Below are positions 1 to 7,918 of a stretch of 64,000 nt of DNA, piece after piece; the stretch's first letter is position 1; each line of letters begins with the position of its first letter. Under the pieces are notes generated by a model. It was not told the origin of the DNA, made no database searches, and was given only the letters and a program-made list of their open reading frames with translations. The position numbers and the translations under genes were made by a program. Source of the DNA: Aliidiomarina iranensis (GTDB lineage Bacteria > Pseudomonadota > Gammaproteobacteria > Enterobacterales > Alteromonadaceae); NCBI RefSeq assembly GCF_003987135.1, contig NZ_PIPJ01000008.1:1-64000 (forward strand), given 5' to 3'.

Positions 1-35
1 TTTGCCAAATCGATACTAATTGTTGTAACTTTCAT

Positions 36-119
36 GGGTGGACACCTCGTTTGAGATTATTGAACACATCACTTCAATAATGGCGCATTACGACGCCGTG
101 TAAAGCGAGGTGTCCATCC
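36..119. repeat. Imperfect palindrome with nested hairpin
   Basis: The outer arms 36-49 and 106-119 are reverse complements with one mismatch (GGGTGGACACCTCG against CGAGGTGTCCATCC). An inner perfect hairpin has arms TTATTGAA (57-64) and TTCAATAA (73-80) around an 8-nt loop. The whole 84-nt stretch could fold as one long stem with bulges. No T-run follows, so it does not look like a terminator. It lacks the GTTRRRY core of an integron attC site. Together with 131-196 it fills the gene-free first 352 bases. Confidence 0.6.
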
Positions 120-130
120 CATCATCCATG

Positions 131-196
131 TGGCGCTATGATCCACGCCATCCATGGCGTGGACATTTCGGTGGCGTAAGCCCCTACAACACTCGC
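131..196 (+). repeat. Left copy of 66-bp inverted repeat flanking a lipoprotein gene
   Basis: This 66-nt segment is the reverse complement of 995-1060 with one mismatch that I can find. Inside it CCACGCCAT and ATGGCGTGG (143-162) form a 9-bp hairpin. The two copies bracket the lipoprotein gene at 353-904. Similarity continues weakly past position 196 (CCTAGCG shared with the other side). No terminal repeat of a known insertion sequence and no transposase is present. Confidence 0.8.
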
Positions 197-352
197 AGCA
201 TCCCTAGCGGTAACAACCCCTTACCAAACTCGCGTGCTCTCTCATTCAGATCAATAGATTCAGATATTAGCGGCGAATTAATTTAATAATTCACTTATCA
301 ATTAGATGCACGTAGAGTGGCGTTACTATTTGGACATTAAAGTGAAACTATT

Positions 353-904
353 ATGGATAATAAATACATTCTCGCCCCACTATTGTTACTCGCGCTTGTA
401 GGTTGTAATTCAAGCGATAACGATAACGAAAGAATAACCGTAACGATTGGAAGCAAGCCACCACTCTGTCCGCCCACAAATGAGTTCAGAACGCTTTGCA
501 CTCCCGCTTTGTTCGATGAATCTGGTTCAAATCAGGGCTCAATTGCACTGCTAGTAGATTTTCAGTACGAATTTGGCACTGAGTATGAACTATTGGTAGA
601 GATCGTTGAGTTAGCCGATCCTCCGGCCGATGGTTTTAGTGCTGAGTATCGGATCTTGGAAGTATTGCAAGAAGAGCAGGATGCCATTGGCACCGTCTAT
701 ACTTACGAATCTGTAACCTTAATCCATGATGCTTTTGTCTTTGTCGATGAGGGAATTTACGCACTCCCACCTCATAACTTTTTATGTGCTGACGACGTTG
801 ATTGTGACACCTTGGTTGATATGGCCAACAGCGGTGGCGTAGTTTCCATCGAACTCACAATGACCGGCGGCGAGATTCCAGTTACCGTCACCAACTGGAA
901 TTAA
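353..904 (+). CDS. Predicted lipoprotein, possibly DUF4377-like
   Basis: This 183-residue protein has a classic lipoprotein signal: hydrophobic residues 6-16, then lipobox LVGC with the modified Cys near residue 18. Acylation and anchoring in the envelope are inferred from this. The mature part is acidic. It has four further Cys (CPP, LCT, LCAD, DCD) that could pair as disulfides. The stretch around residues 70-100 (EYELLVEIVELADPPADG, then EYRILEV) recalls DUF4377 domains, from memory only. The ATG lacks a strong ribosome binding site. The gene stands alone on its strand between inverted repeats, with no operon partner. Function unknown. Confidence 0.7.
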   Translation: MDNKYILAPLLLLALVGCNSSDNDNERITVTIGSKPPLCPPTNEFRTLCTPALFDESGSNQGSIALLVDFQYEFGTEYELLVEIVELADPPADGFSAEYRILEVLQEEQDAIGTVYTYESVTLIHDAFVFVDEGIYALPPHNFLCADDVDCDTLVDMANSGGVVSIELTMTGGEIPVTVTNWN

Positions 905-910
905 AACCGG

Positions 911-1251
911 GATCGTAGCGCTGCATAGATGTGCTCGAGCGGTTCGAGGTGGCAAGCTCTCATGCCACGGAAGTGCCTCATCGCTAGGAATACCGCGAGT
1001 GTTGTAGGGGCTTACGCCACCGAAATGTCCACGCCATGGATGGCGCGGATCATAGCGCCATAGGCGTGTGCTTGAGTGGTTCGAGGTGACAAGCCCTCAC
1101 ACTACGGAAGGTATTCCGGGTAAAGCTTCAGGGACGCGAGTGCGGTGAGGCGCTGTAAGCTTGAAATGTCCGCGCCAAGGATGGCGCGGATCATAGCGCC
1201 ACATGGATGTGCTTGAGCGATTCGAGCTTACAGTGCCTCACCGCACGGAAG
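911..1251. repeat. Three direct 63-nt repeats with GGA-loop hairpins
   Basis: Copies are 911-973, 1048-1110 and 1189-1251, each starting GATCRTAGCGC and ending CGGAAG. They are separated by 74- and 78-nt spacers; the second and third copies follow a GAAATGTCC(A/G)CGCC palindrome (1021-1048 and 1162-1189). The third copy contains CACATGGATGTG (1200-1211), a 5-bp hairpin. The palindromes carry ATGGAT or AAGGAT at their centres. The array fills the gap between the lipoprotein gene and the rplS terminator. There is no open reading frame of note. Function is unknown; a CsrA-binding RNA is one idea, discussed in the findings. Confidence 0.75.
995..1060 (-). repeat. Right copy of 66-bp inverted repeat
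   Basis: Reverse complement of 131-196 with a single mismatch (GCGCGGAT here against the complement of ATCCACGC). It overlaps the start of the second 63-nt direct repeat, so the same repeat family supplies both the inverted flanks and the direct array. Confidence 0.8.
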
Positions 1252-1273
1252 TCACTGAAGATCCACACGCACA

Positions 1274-1299
1274 AAAAAAGGCCCCGGAGGGCCTTTTTT
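1274..1299 (-). terminator. Intrinsic terminator of the rpsP-rplS operon
   Basis: The stem GGCCC (1280-1284) and GGGCC (1289-1293) has a 4-nt loop and is flanked by A-runs and T-runs, so it can act on both strands. It lies 17 nt past the rplS stop codon. Confidence 0.9.
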
Positions 1300-1315
1300 A
1301 TGCTCGAAGAGAAGC

Positions 1316-1675
1316 TTAACCAAGCTTTTCTTTGATACGAGCAGATTTACCGCTACGCTCACGAAGATAGTACAGTTTCGCACGGCGAACAGCACCACGA
1401 CGTTTCACGGTGATACCCGCGATAAGAGGGCTGTGCGTTTGGAAAGTACGCTCAACGCCTTCACTGTTCGAGATTTTACGAACGGTAAATGCACTGTGTA
1501 AACCACGGTTACGAATGCGAATAACAACACCTTCAAAGGCCTGTACACGCTCACGCTCACCTTCTTTAACCTTTACATTGACGACAACAGTGTCACCCGG
1601 AGCGAACGCCGGGAGATCTTGCTTCAGTTGCTCATCTTCAAGCAACTTAATAATATTCTTGTTAACTTTAGCCAT
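1316..1675 (-). CDS. rplS: 50S ribosomal protein L19
   Basis: The 119-residue product has the usual length of bL19, which sits at the 30S-50S interface. The core is recognisable: [20 protein letters not shown] near residues 26-45, [10 protein letters not shown] next, then TFQTHSPLI and a basic tail. It is the last gene of rpsP-rimM-trmD-rplS, 31 nt after trmD, followed by a strong terminator. The order is that of E. coli. Confidence 0.98.
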   Translation of the reverse strand: MAKVNKNIIKLLEDEQLKQDLPAFAPGDTVVVNVKVKEGERERVQAFEGVVIRIRNRGLHSAFTVRKISNSEGVERTFQTHSPLIAGITVKRRGAVRRAKLYYLRERSGKSARIKEKLG

Positions 1676-1706
1676 GATTTTCTCCGCCTAGAATATACTA
1701 CCCGAA

Positions 1707-2483
1707 CTAATCCTGCTGCTGCGCATCGAGGCTATCGATAAAAGCAGTTAGCAGTTTTTGCTGCTCGTCAGTCAGAGCTAGGTTATTTAAGAGTTCTGGT
1801 CGCCGTTGCCACGTTCGCCCTAGAGCTTGTTGCAACCGCCACCGCCTTATTTCTTCGTGGTTACCGCTAAGTAACACCGACGGAACCTGCTTGCCGTTCA
1901 AAATTTCCGGCCGTGTATAATGTGGGCAATCTAATAATCCATCAGCGAAAGAATCTTCCGTTGCTGAATTCTGATGCCCTAAAACACCCGGCACTTCGCG
2001 CGCTAACGTATCAATCATTACCATTGCTGGGAGCTCACCGCCGCTGAGAACAAAATCCCCAATCGACCACTCTTCATCAATATCAGTTTCGATCACACGT
2101 TCATCTATACCTTCATAACGACCTGCAACTAACACCAACGCTTTATGTTGGGAAAGTTCGCGAACACCCTGTTGATCTAACTTGCGGCCTTGCGGCGATA
2201 AGTAAATCACTTTCGGTTCCACGCCAGCTTGTTGCTGAACTCCAGCTTTTGCATCGCGTATAGCGGCAAGCAGCGGAGCAACCATCATCAGCATTCCCGG
2301 GCCACCGCCATAAGGGCGATCATCCACGGTGCGATGGCGATCTGTTGCATAATCTCGTGGGTTCCAAGGGGTTACTGAAAGTAAACCCTCTTGTACCGCC
2401 CGCCGAGTTACGCCGTATTCAGTGATCGCACTGAACATTTCCGGAAAGAGCGATACCACGCCCACATGCAAACTAGCAGCCAT
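1707..2483 (-). CDS. trmD: tRNA (guanine-N1-)-methyltransferase TrmD
   Basis: TrmD methylates G37 of tRNAs reading CNN codons, using S-adenosylmethionine, and so prevents +1 frameshifting. The 258-residue product shows [11 protein letters not shown] at the N-terminus, [11 protein letters not shown] near residue 57-67, and the trefoil-knot AdoMet site with [11 protein letters not shown] and [14 protein letters not shown]. Its ATG overlaps the rimM stop by one base, which implies translational coupling. A short C-terminal tail rich in Gln (DAQQQD) is present. Confidence 0.98.
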   Translation of the reverse strand: MAASLHVGVVSLFPEMFSAITEYGVTRRAVQEGLLSVTPWNPRDYATDRHRTVDDRPYGGGPGMLMMVAPLLAAIRDAKAGVQQQAGVEPKVIYLSPQGRKLDQQGVRELSQHKALVLVAGRYEGIDERVIETDIDEEWSIGDFVLSGGELPAMVMIDTLAREVPGVLGHQNSATEDSFADGLLDCPHYTRPEILNGKQVPSVLLSGNHEEIRRWRLQQALGRTWQRRPELLNNLALTDEQQKLLTAFIDSLDAQQQD

Positions 2484-3043
2484 TAGAAATCAGCTGGCCA
2501 ATCTACCGTTATCCGGCCTTCTTCTGCATCAACCTTCACAATATATTGTGATTGTAAAAACGGAATTAGGCGTTCACGTTTACCAAACGCATCGTTATGG
2601 TTGGCTGTTACTACCAAAACATCATTCGCAACGGTAGATAACAGATGACTCACAGTGCCCATATCGTAATTTTCAGTATTTACAACACGCAGCCCTACGA
2701 GATCACGCCAATAAAATTCATCTTCTGCAAGCTCCGGTAACTCAGTTACCGGAACGGCGATCTCCAATCCCGTTAACTGCTGCGCAGTATTTCGGTCTTG
2801 AATATCCGCCAATCGTGCTACCAGATCTTTGTTGTGCCAACGCCATTGGCTCACTTCGATCTCGCGCCACTGCCCATTGCGGCCAATTAGCCAAGGGCTG
2901 TAATCGAATATGCCTTCTTGATTCTCAGTGTAAGCATTGATGCGCACCCAGCCTTTGATTCCGTAAACTGCACCAATGGTGCCTACTACTACGTTCTCAT
3001 TATCTTGAGTTTGCTGTTCTGCCATTACTTGAGATTCACTCAT
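2483..3043 (-). CDS. rimM: Ribosome maturation factor RimM
   Basis: RimM binds S19 and helps process 16S rRNA and assemble the 30S head. The 186-residue protein has the expected two parts: an N-terminal barrel starting [20 protein letters not shown], then a PRC barrel with [14 protein letters not shown] and a C-terminal RLIPFL segment. About 18 polar residues precede the conserved start. It lies 25 nt after rpsP and overlaps trmD by one base. Confidence 0.97.
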   Translation of the reverse strand: MSESQVMAEQQTQDNENVVVGTIGAVYGIKGWVRINAYTENQEGIFDYSPWLIGRNGQWREIEVSQWRWHNKDLVARLADIQDRNTAQQLTGLEIAVPVTELPELAEDEFYWRDLVGLRVVNTENYDMGTVSHLLSTVANDVLVVTANHNDAFGKRERLIPFLQSQYIVKVDAEEGRITVDWPADF

Positions 3044-3068
3044 ATTCAGTTGTGTACCGGTGTGTTGA

Positions 3069-3317
3069 TTACGCAGCTTTACGCGCGTCTTTGATCAACT
3101 TAGCTACGCGCTCAGAAAGTTGTGCGCCTTGACCTACCCAATGTTCAACACGGTTTAGATCTACACGTACTTTTTCTTCCTGGCCACGAGCTACCGGGTT
3201 AAAGAAACCGACATTCTCAATGAAACGTCCATCACGGGCGTTCCGGCTGTCGGTAACTACCATTTGGTAGAATGGACGCTTTTTAGCGCCACCCCGTTGT
3301 AATCGAATGGTTACCAT
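3069..3317 (-). CDS. rpsP: 30S ribosomal protein S16
   Basis: The 82-residue product matches bS16 in length and sequence: [20 protein letters not shown] at the start, then [19 protein letters not shown]. It is the first gene of the rpsP-rimM-trmD-rplS operon. The 130-nt gap from ffh holds a candidate terminator, so an own promoter is likely. Confidence 0.98.
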   Translation of the reverse strand: MVTIRLQRGGAKKRPFYQMVVTDSRNARDGRFIENVGFFNPVARGQEEKVRVDLNRVEHWVGQGAQLSERVAKLIKDARKAA

Positions 3318-3354
3318 TACCGTTATCCTATCTTTTTCAATGTTTTCAAAGGTT

Positions 3355-3382
3355 AAAGAAACCCACCCAACACTAGGTTGGG
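3355..3382 (-). terminator. Candidate terminator between ffh and rpsP
   Basis: Arms CCCAAC (3366-3371) and GTTGGG (3377-3382) form a 6-bp stem. On the minus strand it is followed by GGTGGGTTTCTTT, an imperfect U-tract. It lies about 65 nt past the ffh stop and just upstream of rpsP, so partial readthrough is possible. Confidence 0.55.
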
Positions 3383-3446
3383 GGGCTGCATTATTCTACG
3401 TATTTTTCGCGTAAACGCAAGTAAAACTGAGGGTTTGAGCAGATTC

Positions 3447-4811
3447 TTAACGGCCAGGGAACATTCCTGGGGGCATTTCCCCCCCCATTTGCCGCATCAT
3501 TTTCGCCATGCCGCCGCCTTTCATTTTTTTCATCATTTTTTGCATTTGCATAAATTGCTTCAGCAGTTTATTCACATCTTGCACCTGCACACCGGAACCT
3601 GCGGCGATTCGGCGTTTCCGCGAGCCCTTAATTAAATCAGGATGCTCCCGCTCCTTCGGCGTCATGGAACTGATAATGGCCTCCATACGAACCGTTGTTT
3701 TATCGTCCATTTGCCCTTGCATCTTTCCGGCCATTTGGCCCATGCCAGGCAATTTATCCATCAACCCCATCATACCGCCCATGCTCCGCATTTGTTGCAG
3801 CTGTTGGCGGAAATCTTCGAGGCTGAACTTACCACTCTTCATTACCTTCTTGGCAACTTTCTCGGCTTGTGCTCGATCTACTTTCGATTCCACTTCTTCA
3901 ATAAGTGAAAGCACATCGCCCATACCCAAAATGCGAGAAGCCACACGGTCAGGATGGAATGGTTCGAGCGCGTCATTCTTTTCACCAACCCCAAGAAACT
4001 TAATCGGTTGGCCAGTAATATGGCGAATAGAAAGGGCGGCACCGCCGCGGGCATCACCATCAACTTTGGTTAAAATCACCCCAGTCAACGGCAGCGCCTC
4101 GCCAAAGGCTTTTGCCGTGTTGGCCGCGTCTTGCCCGGTCATGGCATCTACCACAAACAAGGTTTCGATCGGTTTTATCGCCGCATGCAGCGCCTTAATT
4201 TCCGCCATCATGGCTTCATCAATGGCTAACCGGCCGGCGGTATCCACTAACACTACATCGATAAATTTTTTCCGCGCGTAATCGATAGCCGCATTCGCGA
4301 TATCAACAGGCTTTTGCTCTACCGACGATGGGAAAAATTCCACATCAACATCCGCCGCTAATCGTTCGAGCTGGGCAATCGCCGCAGGCCGATAAACATC
4401 GGCGCTCACCACCAAAACCTTTTTCTTCTGCTTTTCTTTCAAAAAGCGCGCAAGTTTACCCACACTGGTGGTTTTACCCGCACCTTGCAGGCCCGCCATC
4501 ATCATTACTGCTGGTGGTTGCGTGGCTAGGTTTAAGGGCGCATTTGCTTCGCCCATCGCCGCTTCGAGTTCGGCCTGAACGATTTTTACAAACACTTGCC
4601 CGGGATTAAGGTTTTTATTTACCTCTACGCCTAGCGCGCGTTCCTTCACTTTGGCGATGAACGCTTTCACCACTGGCAGCGCTACATCTGCTTCAAGCAA
4701 CGCCATTCGCACTTCGCGTAAAGTATCTTTAATATTATCTTCAGTTAATCGCCCGCGTCCGCTGATATTGCGTAAACTTTGCGATAAACGATCGCTCAGG
4801 TTTTCAAACAT
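3447..4811 (-). CDS. ffh: Signal recognition particle protein Ffh
   Basis: Ffh is the GTPase of the SRP. With 4.5S RNA it delivers nascent inner-membrane proteins to FtsY. The 454-residue protein has the N domain, then the G domain with GLQGAGKTTSVGKLA near residue 107, DTAGRL near 190 and TKVDGDARGG near 248. The M domain follows, with Met-rich runs such as GGMMGLMDKLPGMGQ and a Met-rich C-terminus for signal-peptide and RNA binding. It is divergent from the CcsA-like gene. The 4.5S RNA gene is not seen here. Confidence 0.98.
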   Translation of the reverse strand: MFENLSDRLSQSLRNISGRGRLTEDNIKDTLREVRMALLEADVALPVVKAFIAKVKERALGVEVNKNLNPGQVFVKIVQAELEAAMGEANAPLNLATQPPAVMMMAGLQGAGKTTSVGKLARFLKEKQKKKVLVVSADVYRPAAIAQLERLAADVDVEFFPSSVEQKPVDIANAAIDYARKKFIDVVLVDTAGRLAIDEAMMAEIKALHAAIKPIETLFVVDAMTGQDAANTAKAFGEALPLTGVILTKVDGDARGGAALSIRHITGQPIKFLGVGEKNDALEPFHPDRVASRILGMGDVLSLIEEVESKVDRAQAEKVAKKVMKSGKFSLEDFRQQLQQMRSMGGMMGLMDKLPGMGQMAGKMQGQMDDKTTVRMEAIISSMTPKEREHPDLIKGSRKRRIAAGSGVQVQDVNKLLKQFMQMQKMMKKMKGGGMAKMMRQMGGEMPPGMFPGR

Positions 4812-4997
4812 ACTATCTTCCTGTAAGCCGAGTTTCAGGTATTATAACGGAATGAGGTTGGGTTTGGCGATTTACAAGCCTATACTCATCTTTTATTTTG
4901 ATCTTTTTCTTATACTTTGTGCTAATTAAGCTCTGTATGTGCGAGAATCTAAGCAATAATTTATGAGTGACAGCTGGAAACGGAGAATACATATCTA

Positions 4998-5789
4998 ATG
5001 CTCACAGCGTTAACTATCTTTAGCATTGTGGCTTATCTCTTAGCCGGGTTTCTGGTGAGCAAGCGTATCAGTTCGCCAAACAACATGCAGCGGCGCACAT
5101 TAATTATTTCCGTATTGGCACTCATTAGCCACTTTTTAGTACTTACCAGCATCGTAACGGAAACGGCGTTGGTAAAAATTAATCTCTTTACTACGCTAGC
5201 TATTATCACTTGGTTAATTGGTGTATTTAATAGTTTGCGCGGCGAGCAACCTGCTAGCTTGTTGCTGCGCCCATCGATCTATGCACTTGCAGCAATGAGT
5301 TTGTTAGCCCTATTTTTGGTACCCGAGGATGTTGGCCGGCCGCTAGAAATGAGCCCGGTATTTGCCTTACACATTAGTTTATCGTTACTCGCTTCGAGCA
5401 TTCTCACCTTAGCCACGTTCTACGGTATTCAGCTCCTTTACGTAACGCGCTTACTAAAAACTCATAGCGTGAAAGCCGTTTCCGAACGCATGCCTTCATT
5501 GTTGTCAGTGGAGCAATATTTCTTCCGCTTACTCACTGCCGGTAGTGTTTTACTGGCGCTCGCGATTATTGTGGGCTTCATTTATCTCGATGATATTTTT
5601 GCCCGTGGCCAATTACATAAAACCATATTCTCAATGGCTGCCTGCTTAAGTTTTGGCGCTATTGTAGTGATTCACTATTGGCGCGGGCTACGTGGCCGTA
5701 TAGCGGTGTTTTATACCTTGATCGCCAGTGCCTTGCTCATTTTAGGGTATTTTGGCAGCCGCTTTGTACGCGATATCATCATAAGCTAA
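4998..5789 (+). CDS. CcsA/HemX-like cytochrome c assembly family membrane protein
   Basis: This 263-residue protein has about eight hydrophobic segments spread over its length, so it is an inner-membrane protein. The pattern and length match the YpjD/HemX branch of the cytochrome c assembly superfamily, often found next to ffh in gammaproteobacteria. Conserved features seen are FALHISLSLLASSILTLATF in the middle and a late VIHYWRGLRGR segment. I do not see the full Trp-rich haem-handling motif of CcmC or CcsA, so a direct cytochrome c role is unproven. It lies 83 nt ahead of the CorC-type gene on the same strand. Confidence 0.75.
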   Translation: MLTALTIFSIVAYLLAGFLVSKRISSPNNMQRRTLIISVLALISHFLVLTSIVTETALVKINLFTTLAIITWLIGVFNSLRGEQPASLLLRPSIYALAAMSLLALFLVPEDVGRPLEMSPVFALHISLSLLASSILTLATFYGIQLLYVTRLLKTHSVKAVSERMPSLLSVEQYFFRLLTAGSVLLALAIIVGFIYLDDIFARGQLHKTIFSMAACLSFGAIVVIHYWRGLRGRIAVFYTLIASALLILGYFGSRFVRDIIIS

Positions 5790-5872
5790 ATAATGAAAGG
5801 CAACGGCAGAACTTGACTTCACCACTGCTATCTCTACATTAAGAGTCTTATAATAAACCACAGGGTTCTCTC

Positions 5873-7177
5873 TTGAACGACATTGCGACTAGCACTTTAT
5901 TTCTCATTCTCATTGTTTTAATTTTCGTTTCTGGCTATTTTTCCGGCTCAGAAACCGGAATGATGTCGGTTAACCGCTACAAGCTTCGGCATTTAGCCCA
6001 AGGTGGCGATAAAGGCGCAAAACGCGTATCGGCTATGCTCGATCGCCCAGATCGCCTAATCGGCCTCATCTTGATCGGCAACAATCTAGTGAATATTGCC
6101 GCTTCCGCCATAGCTACCATTATCGGCATGCGCTTATATGGTGATTATGGTATCGCCTTGGCTACTGTTGTGCTCACCCTAGTAATCCTGATTTTTGCAG
6201 AAGTAACGCCGAAAACTATTGCCGCTTTGCATCCAGAGAAAGTAGCCTATCCGAGCTCTTTGTTACTTTCCCCGTTAATGAAAATCTTTTATCCCATCGT
6301 TGCCACAGTTAACTTTATTACCAACAACCTTATGCGTTTGTTGGGCATTAACCCTAAAGCTGCCGGCCGAGATACGCTAAGCGCCGAGGAGTTACGAACA
6401 GTAGTGCACGAGGCCGGTTCTCTCATTCCATCACGCCACCAAGAAATGCTAGTAAGTATCCTTGATTTAGAAAAAGTAACGGTGGATGACATCATGATTC
6501 CACGGAATGAAATTGTCGCCATCGATGTAAATGATGAGTTACCGGCTATTATTCGCCAATTGAATCATATGCAGCACACGCTTATTTTGCTCTACCGCGG
6601 AGAAATCGACGATGCCATTGGTTTCTTGCACGCGCGCGATATCCTGCGCCTACTCACCCGCACTCATGTAGATCCAGAAAAAGCCGCTATTGTTCGGGCG
6701 GCAAGAGATATCTATTTTATTCCTGAGGGCACGCCACTAAACGTACAATTGCTAAAGTTCCAACGCAATAAAGAGCGTATCGGCCTAGTGGTTGATGAAT
6801 ACGGGGATATTCAAGGTTTAGTAACGTTGGAAGATATTCTTGAAGAAATTGTCGGGGAATTTACTACTAATATTGGTGGCCAAAGCCATGAACACATGGA
6901 AAAGCATGCCGATGGTAGTTTTATCGTTGAGGGTACGGTGAATTTACGGGATCTTAACCGCGAACTGAAAATATCACTGCCTATCGACGGCCCGAAAACT
7001 TTAAACGGCCTAATCATCGAGGAGTTTGGCGATATCCCTGAACATCCGATGTGTATTCGTATTTCTGGCTACGCCATTGAAATAGTATCGGTTAACGATA
7101 ATCGAATAGAAAAAGTAAGGGTACAACCGCAAACGAAAAAGCGCCGAAAGCTGCTGAGTAAAGATAATAAAACCTAG
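5873..7177 (+). CDS. CorC/HlyC-family transporter with DUF21 and CBS domains
   Basis: The 434-residue protein has an N-terminal DUF21/CNNM membrane domain of about 180 residues (starting FLILIVLIFVSGYFSGSETG), then paired CBS domains with VDDIMIPRNEIVAID and GLVVDEYGDIQGLVTLEDIL, and a C-terminal CorC_HlyC domain. This is the architecture of E. coli YfjD and of magnesium or cobalt efflux-related proteins; the actual ion is not shown by sequence. The start is TTG at 5873, with a GGG-rich site shortly upstream. The gene ends 4 nt from the convergent lytic transglycosylase gene, with no terminator visible between them. Confidence 0.9.
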   Translation: MNDIATSTLFLILIVLIFVSGYFSGSETGMMSVNRYKLRHLAQGGDKGAKRVSAMLDRPDRLIGLILIGNNLVNIAASAIATIIGMRLYGDYGIALATVVLTLVILIFAEVTPKTIAALHPEKVAYPSSLLLSPLMKIFYPIVATVNFITNNLMRLLGINPKAAGRDTLSAEELRTVVHEAGSLIPSRHQEMLVSILDLEKVTVDDIMIPRNEIVAIDVNDELPAIIRQLNHMQHTLILLYRGEIDDAIGFLHARDILRLLTRTHVDPEKAAIVRAARDIYFIPEGTPLNVQLLKFQRNKERIGLVVDEYGDIQGLVTLEDILEEIVGEFTTNIGGQSHEHMEKHADGSFIVEGTVNLRDLNRELKISLPIDGPKTLNGLIIEEFGDIPEHPMCIRISGYAIEIVSVNDNRIEKVRVQPQTKKRRKLLSKDNKT

Positions 7178-7181
7178 AATA

Positions 7182-7862
7182 TTAGCCGAAGAATAAGCGC
7201 CGGAACCAGCCTCGATTCAACTTCTCTTCACATTGGTTTAATTGTTGCGCGTACGTAATTGCGCGGGCATCTACGCGCCGAGCCACTTGTACTAACCATT
7301 CTTTTTGCAAATAAGTTTGCCGCTGATAACCGCCCCACCCTTCATGATAATTCAAGTATTGCGCATAGGCATCCCACTTAGAAACTCCGTTAATACGCTG
7401 CGATTTATCCATAAACCAACCAATAAAATCGATAGCATCATCAAAGTTATCTCGGCGGGCGCGGCGTTTACCGGTTTCCCGAATGTAATCATCCCAGGTC
7501 ATGGTTTTAGCTTGGGCATACCCATAGGCATCGCTAATACGGCCCCAAGGAATAAAACCGAGAAAATATTTTCGCGGTGGCGCTGCATTGTGCTTGAACG
7601 AGCTTTCTTGATACATAATCGACATCGGCACATGAATAGGAACGCCCCACTCTTTATTCATATCTTTTGCGGCCCGCCACCAATCTCGCCGCTCTTCAAA
7701 AATATTACAAATATTATCTGGTTCCCGAGGCGGCGCTGTGGCGCAGCCGGCGGTAATTACAACGAGAGAGGCTACAATTAAAGTTCGAATTATATTTTTT
7801 TTCATAGTTTGTTGGAACTTTTCCCTAATCACATGTTCAGAGTTTATGTGTAGAGTTTTCAT
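7182..7862 (-). CDS. Lytic transglycosylase-like lipoprotein (SLT domain)
   Basis: The product is predicted to cleave peptidoglycan glycan strands at the outer membrane. A lipobox ITAGC follows a hydrophobic segment, and the SLT fold shows SIMYQESSFKHN with the catalytic Glu, then AYGYAQAKTMTWDDY and QYLNYHEGWGGY. Two starts compete. ATG at 7862 has a good AAGGGA site 8 nt upstream and gives 226 residues with a long n-region; ATG at 7805 gives a standard 207-residue lipoprotein but lacks a clear site. I keep 7862 because of its ribosome binding site. Family close to EmtA-like transglycosylases, from memory. Confidence 0.85.
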   Translation of the reverse strand: MKTLHINSEHVIREKFQQTMKKNIIRTLIVASLVVITAGCATAPPREPDNICNIFEERRDWWRAAKDMNKEWGVPIHVPMSIMYQESSFKHNAAPPRKYFLGFIPWGRISDAYGYAQAKTMTWDDYIRETGKRRARRDNFDDAIDFIGWFMDKSQRINGVSKWDAYAQYLNYHEGWGGYQRQTYLQKEWLVQVARRVDARAITYAQQLNQCEEKLNRGWFRRLFFG

Positions 7863-7890
7863 GTGTTAGATCCCTTGGTAAGTTTGGTTA

Positions 7891-7918
7891 GCGCGCCTTT
7901 TTAGGCGCGCTTTTTTTT
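7891..7918 (+). terminator. GC-rich hairpin with T-run on the plus strand at the gshA 3' end
   Basis: GCGCGCCT (7891-7898) and AGGCGCGC (7903-7910) form an 8-bp stem followed by eight T on the plus strand. It overlaps the last codons and stop of gshA, which is on the minus strand. In gshA sense the T-run becomes the A-run encoding the Lys-rich C-terminus, and no U-tract follows the hairpin. It therefore looks like a terminator facing against gshA. Confidence 0.6.

Noticed and set aside
36-119. Integron attC site
   Set aside because: The core GTTRRRY and its complement are missing and no integrase is present.
3508-4281. Long plus-strand frame opposite ffh
   Set aside because: Antisense shadow of a conserved gene; its sequence is the mirror of Ffh codons.
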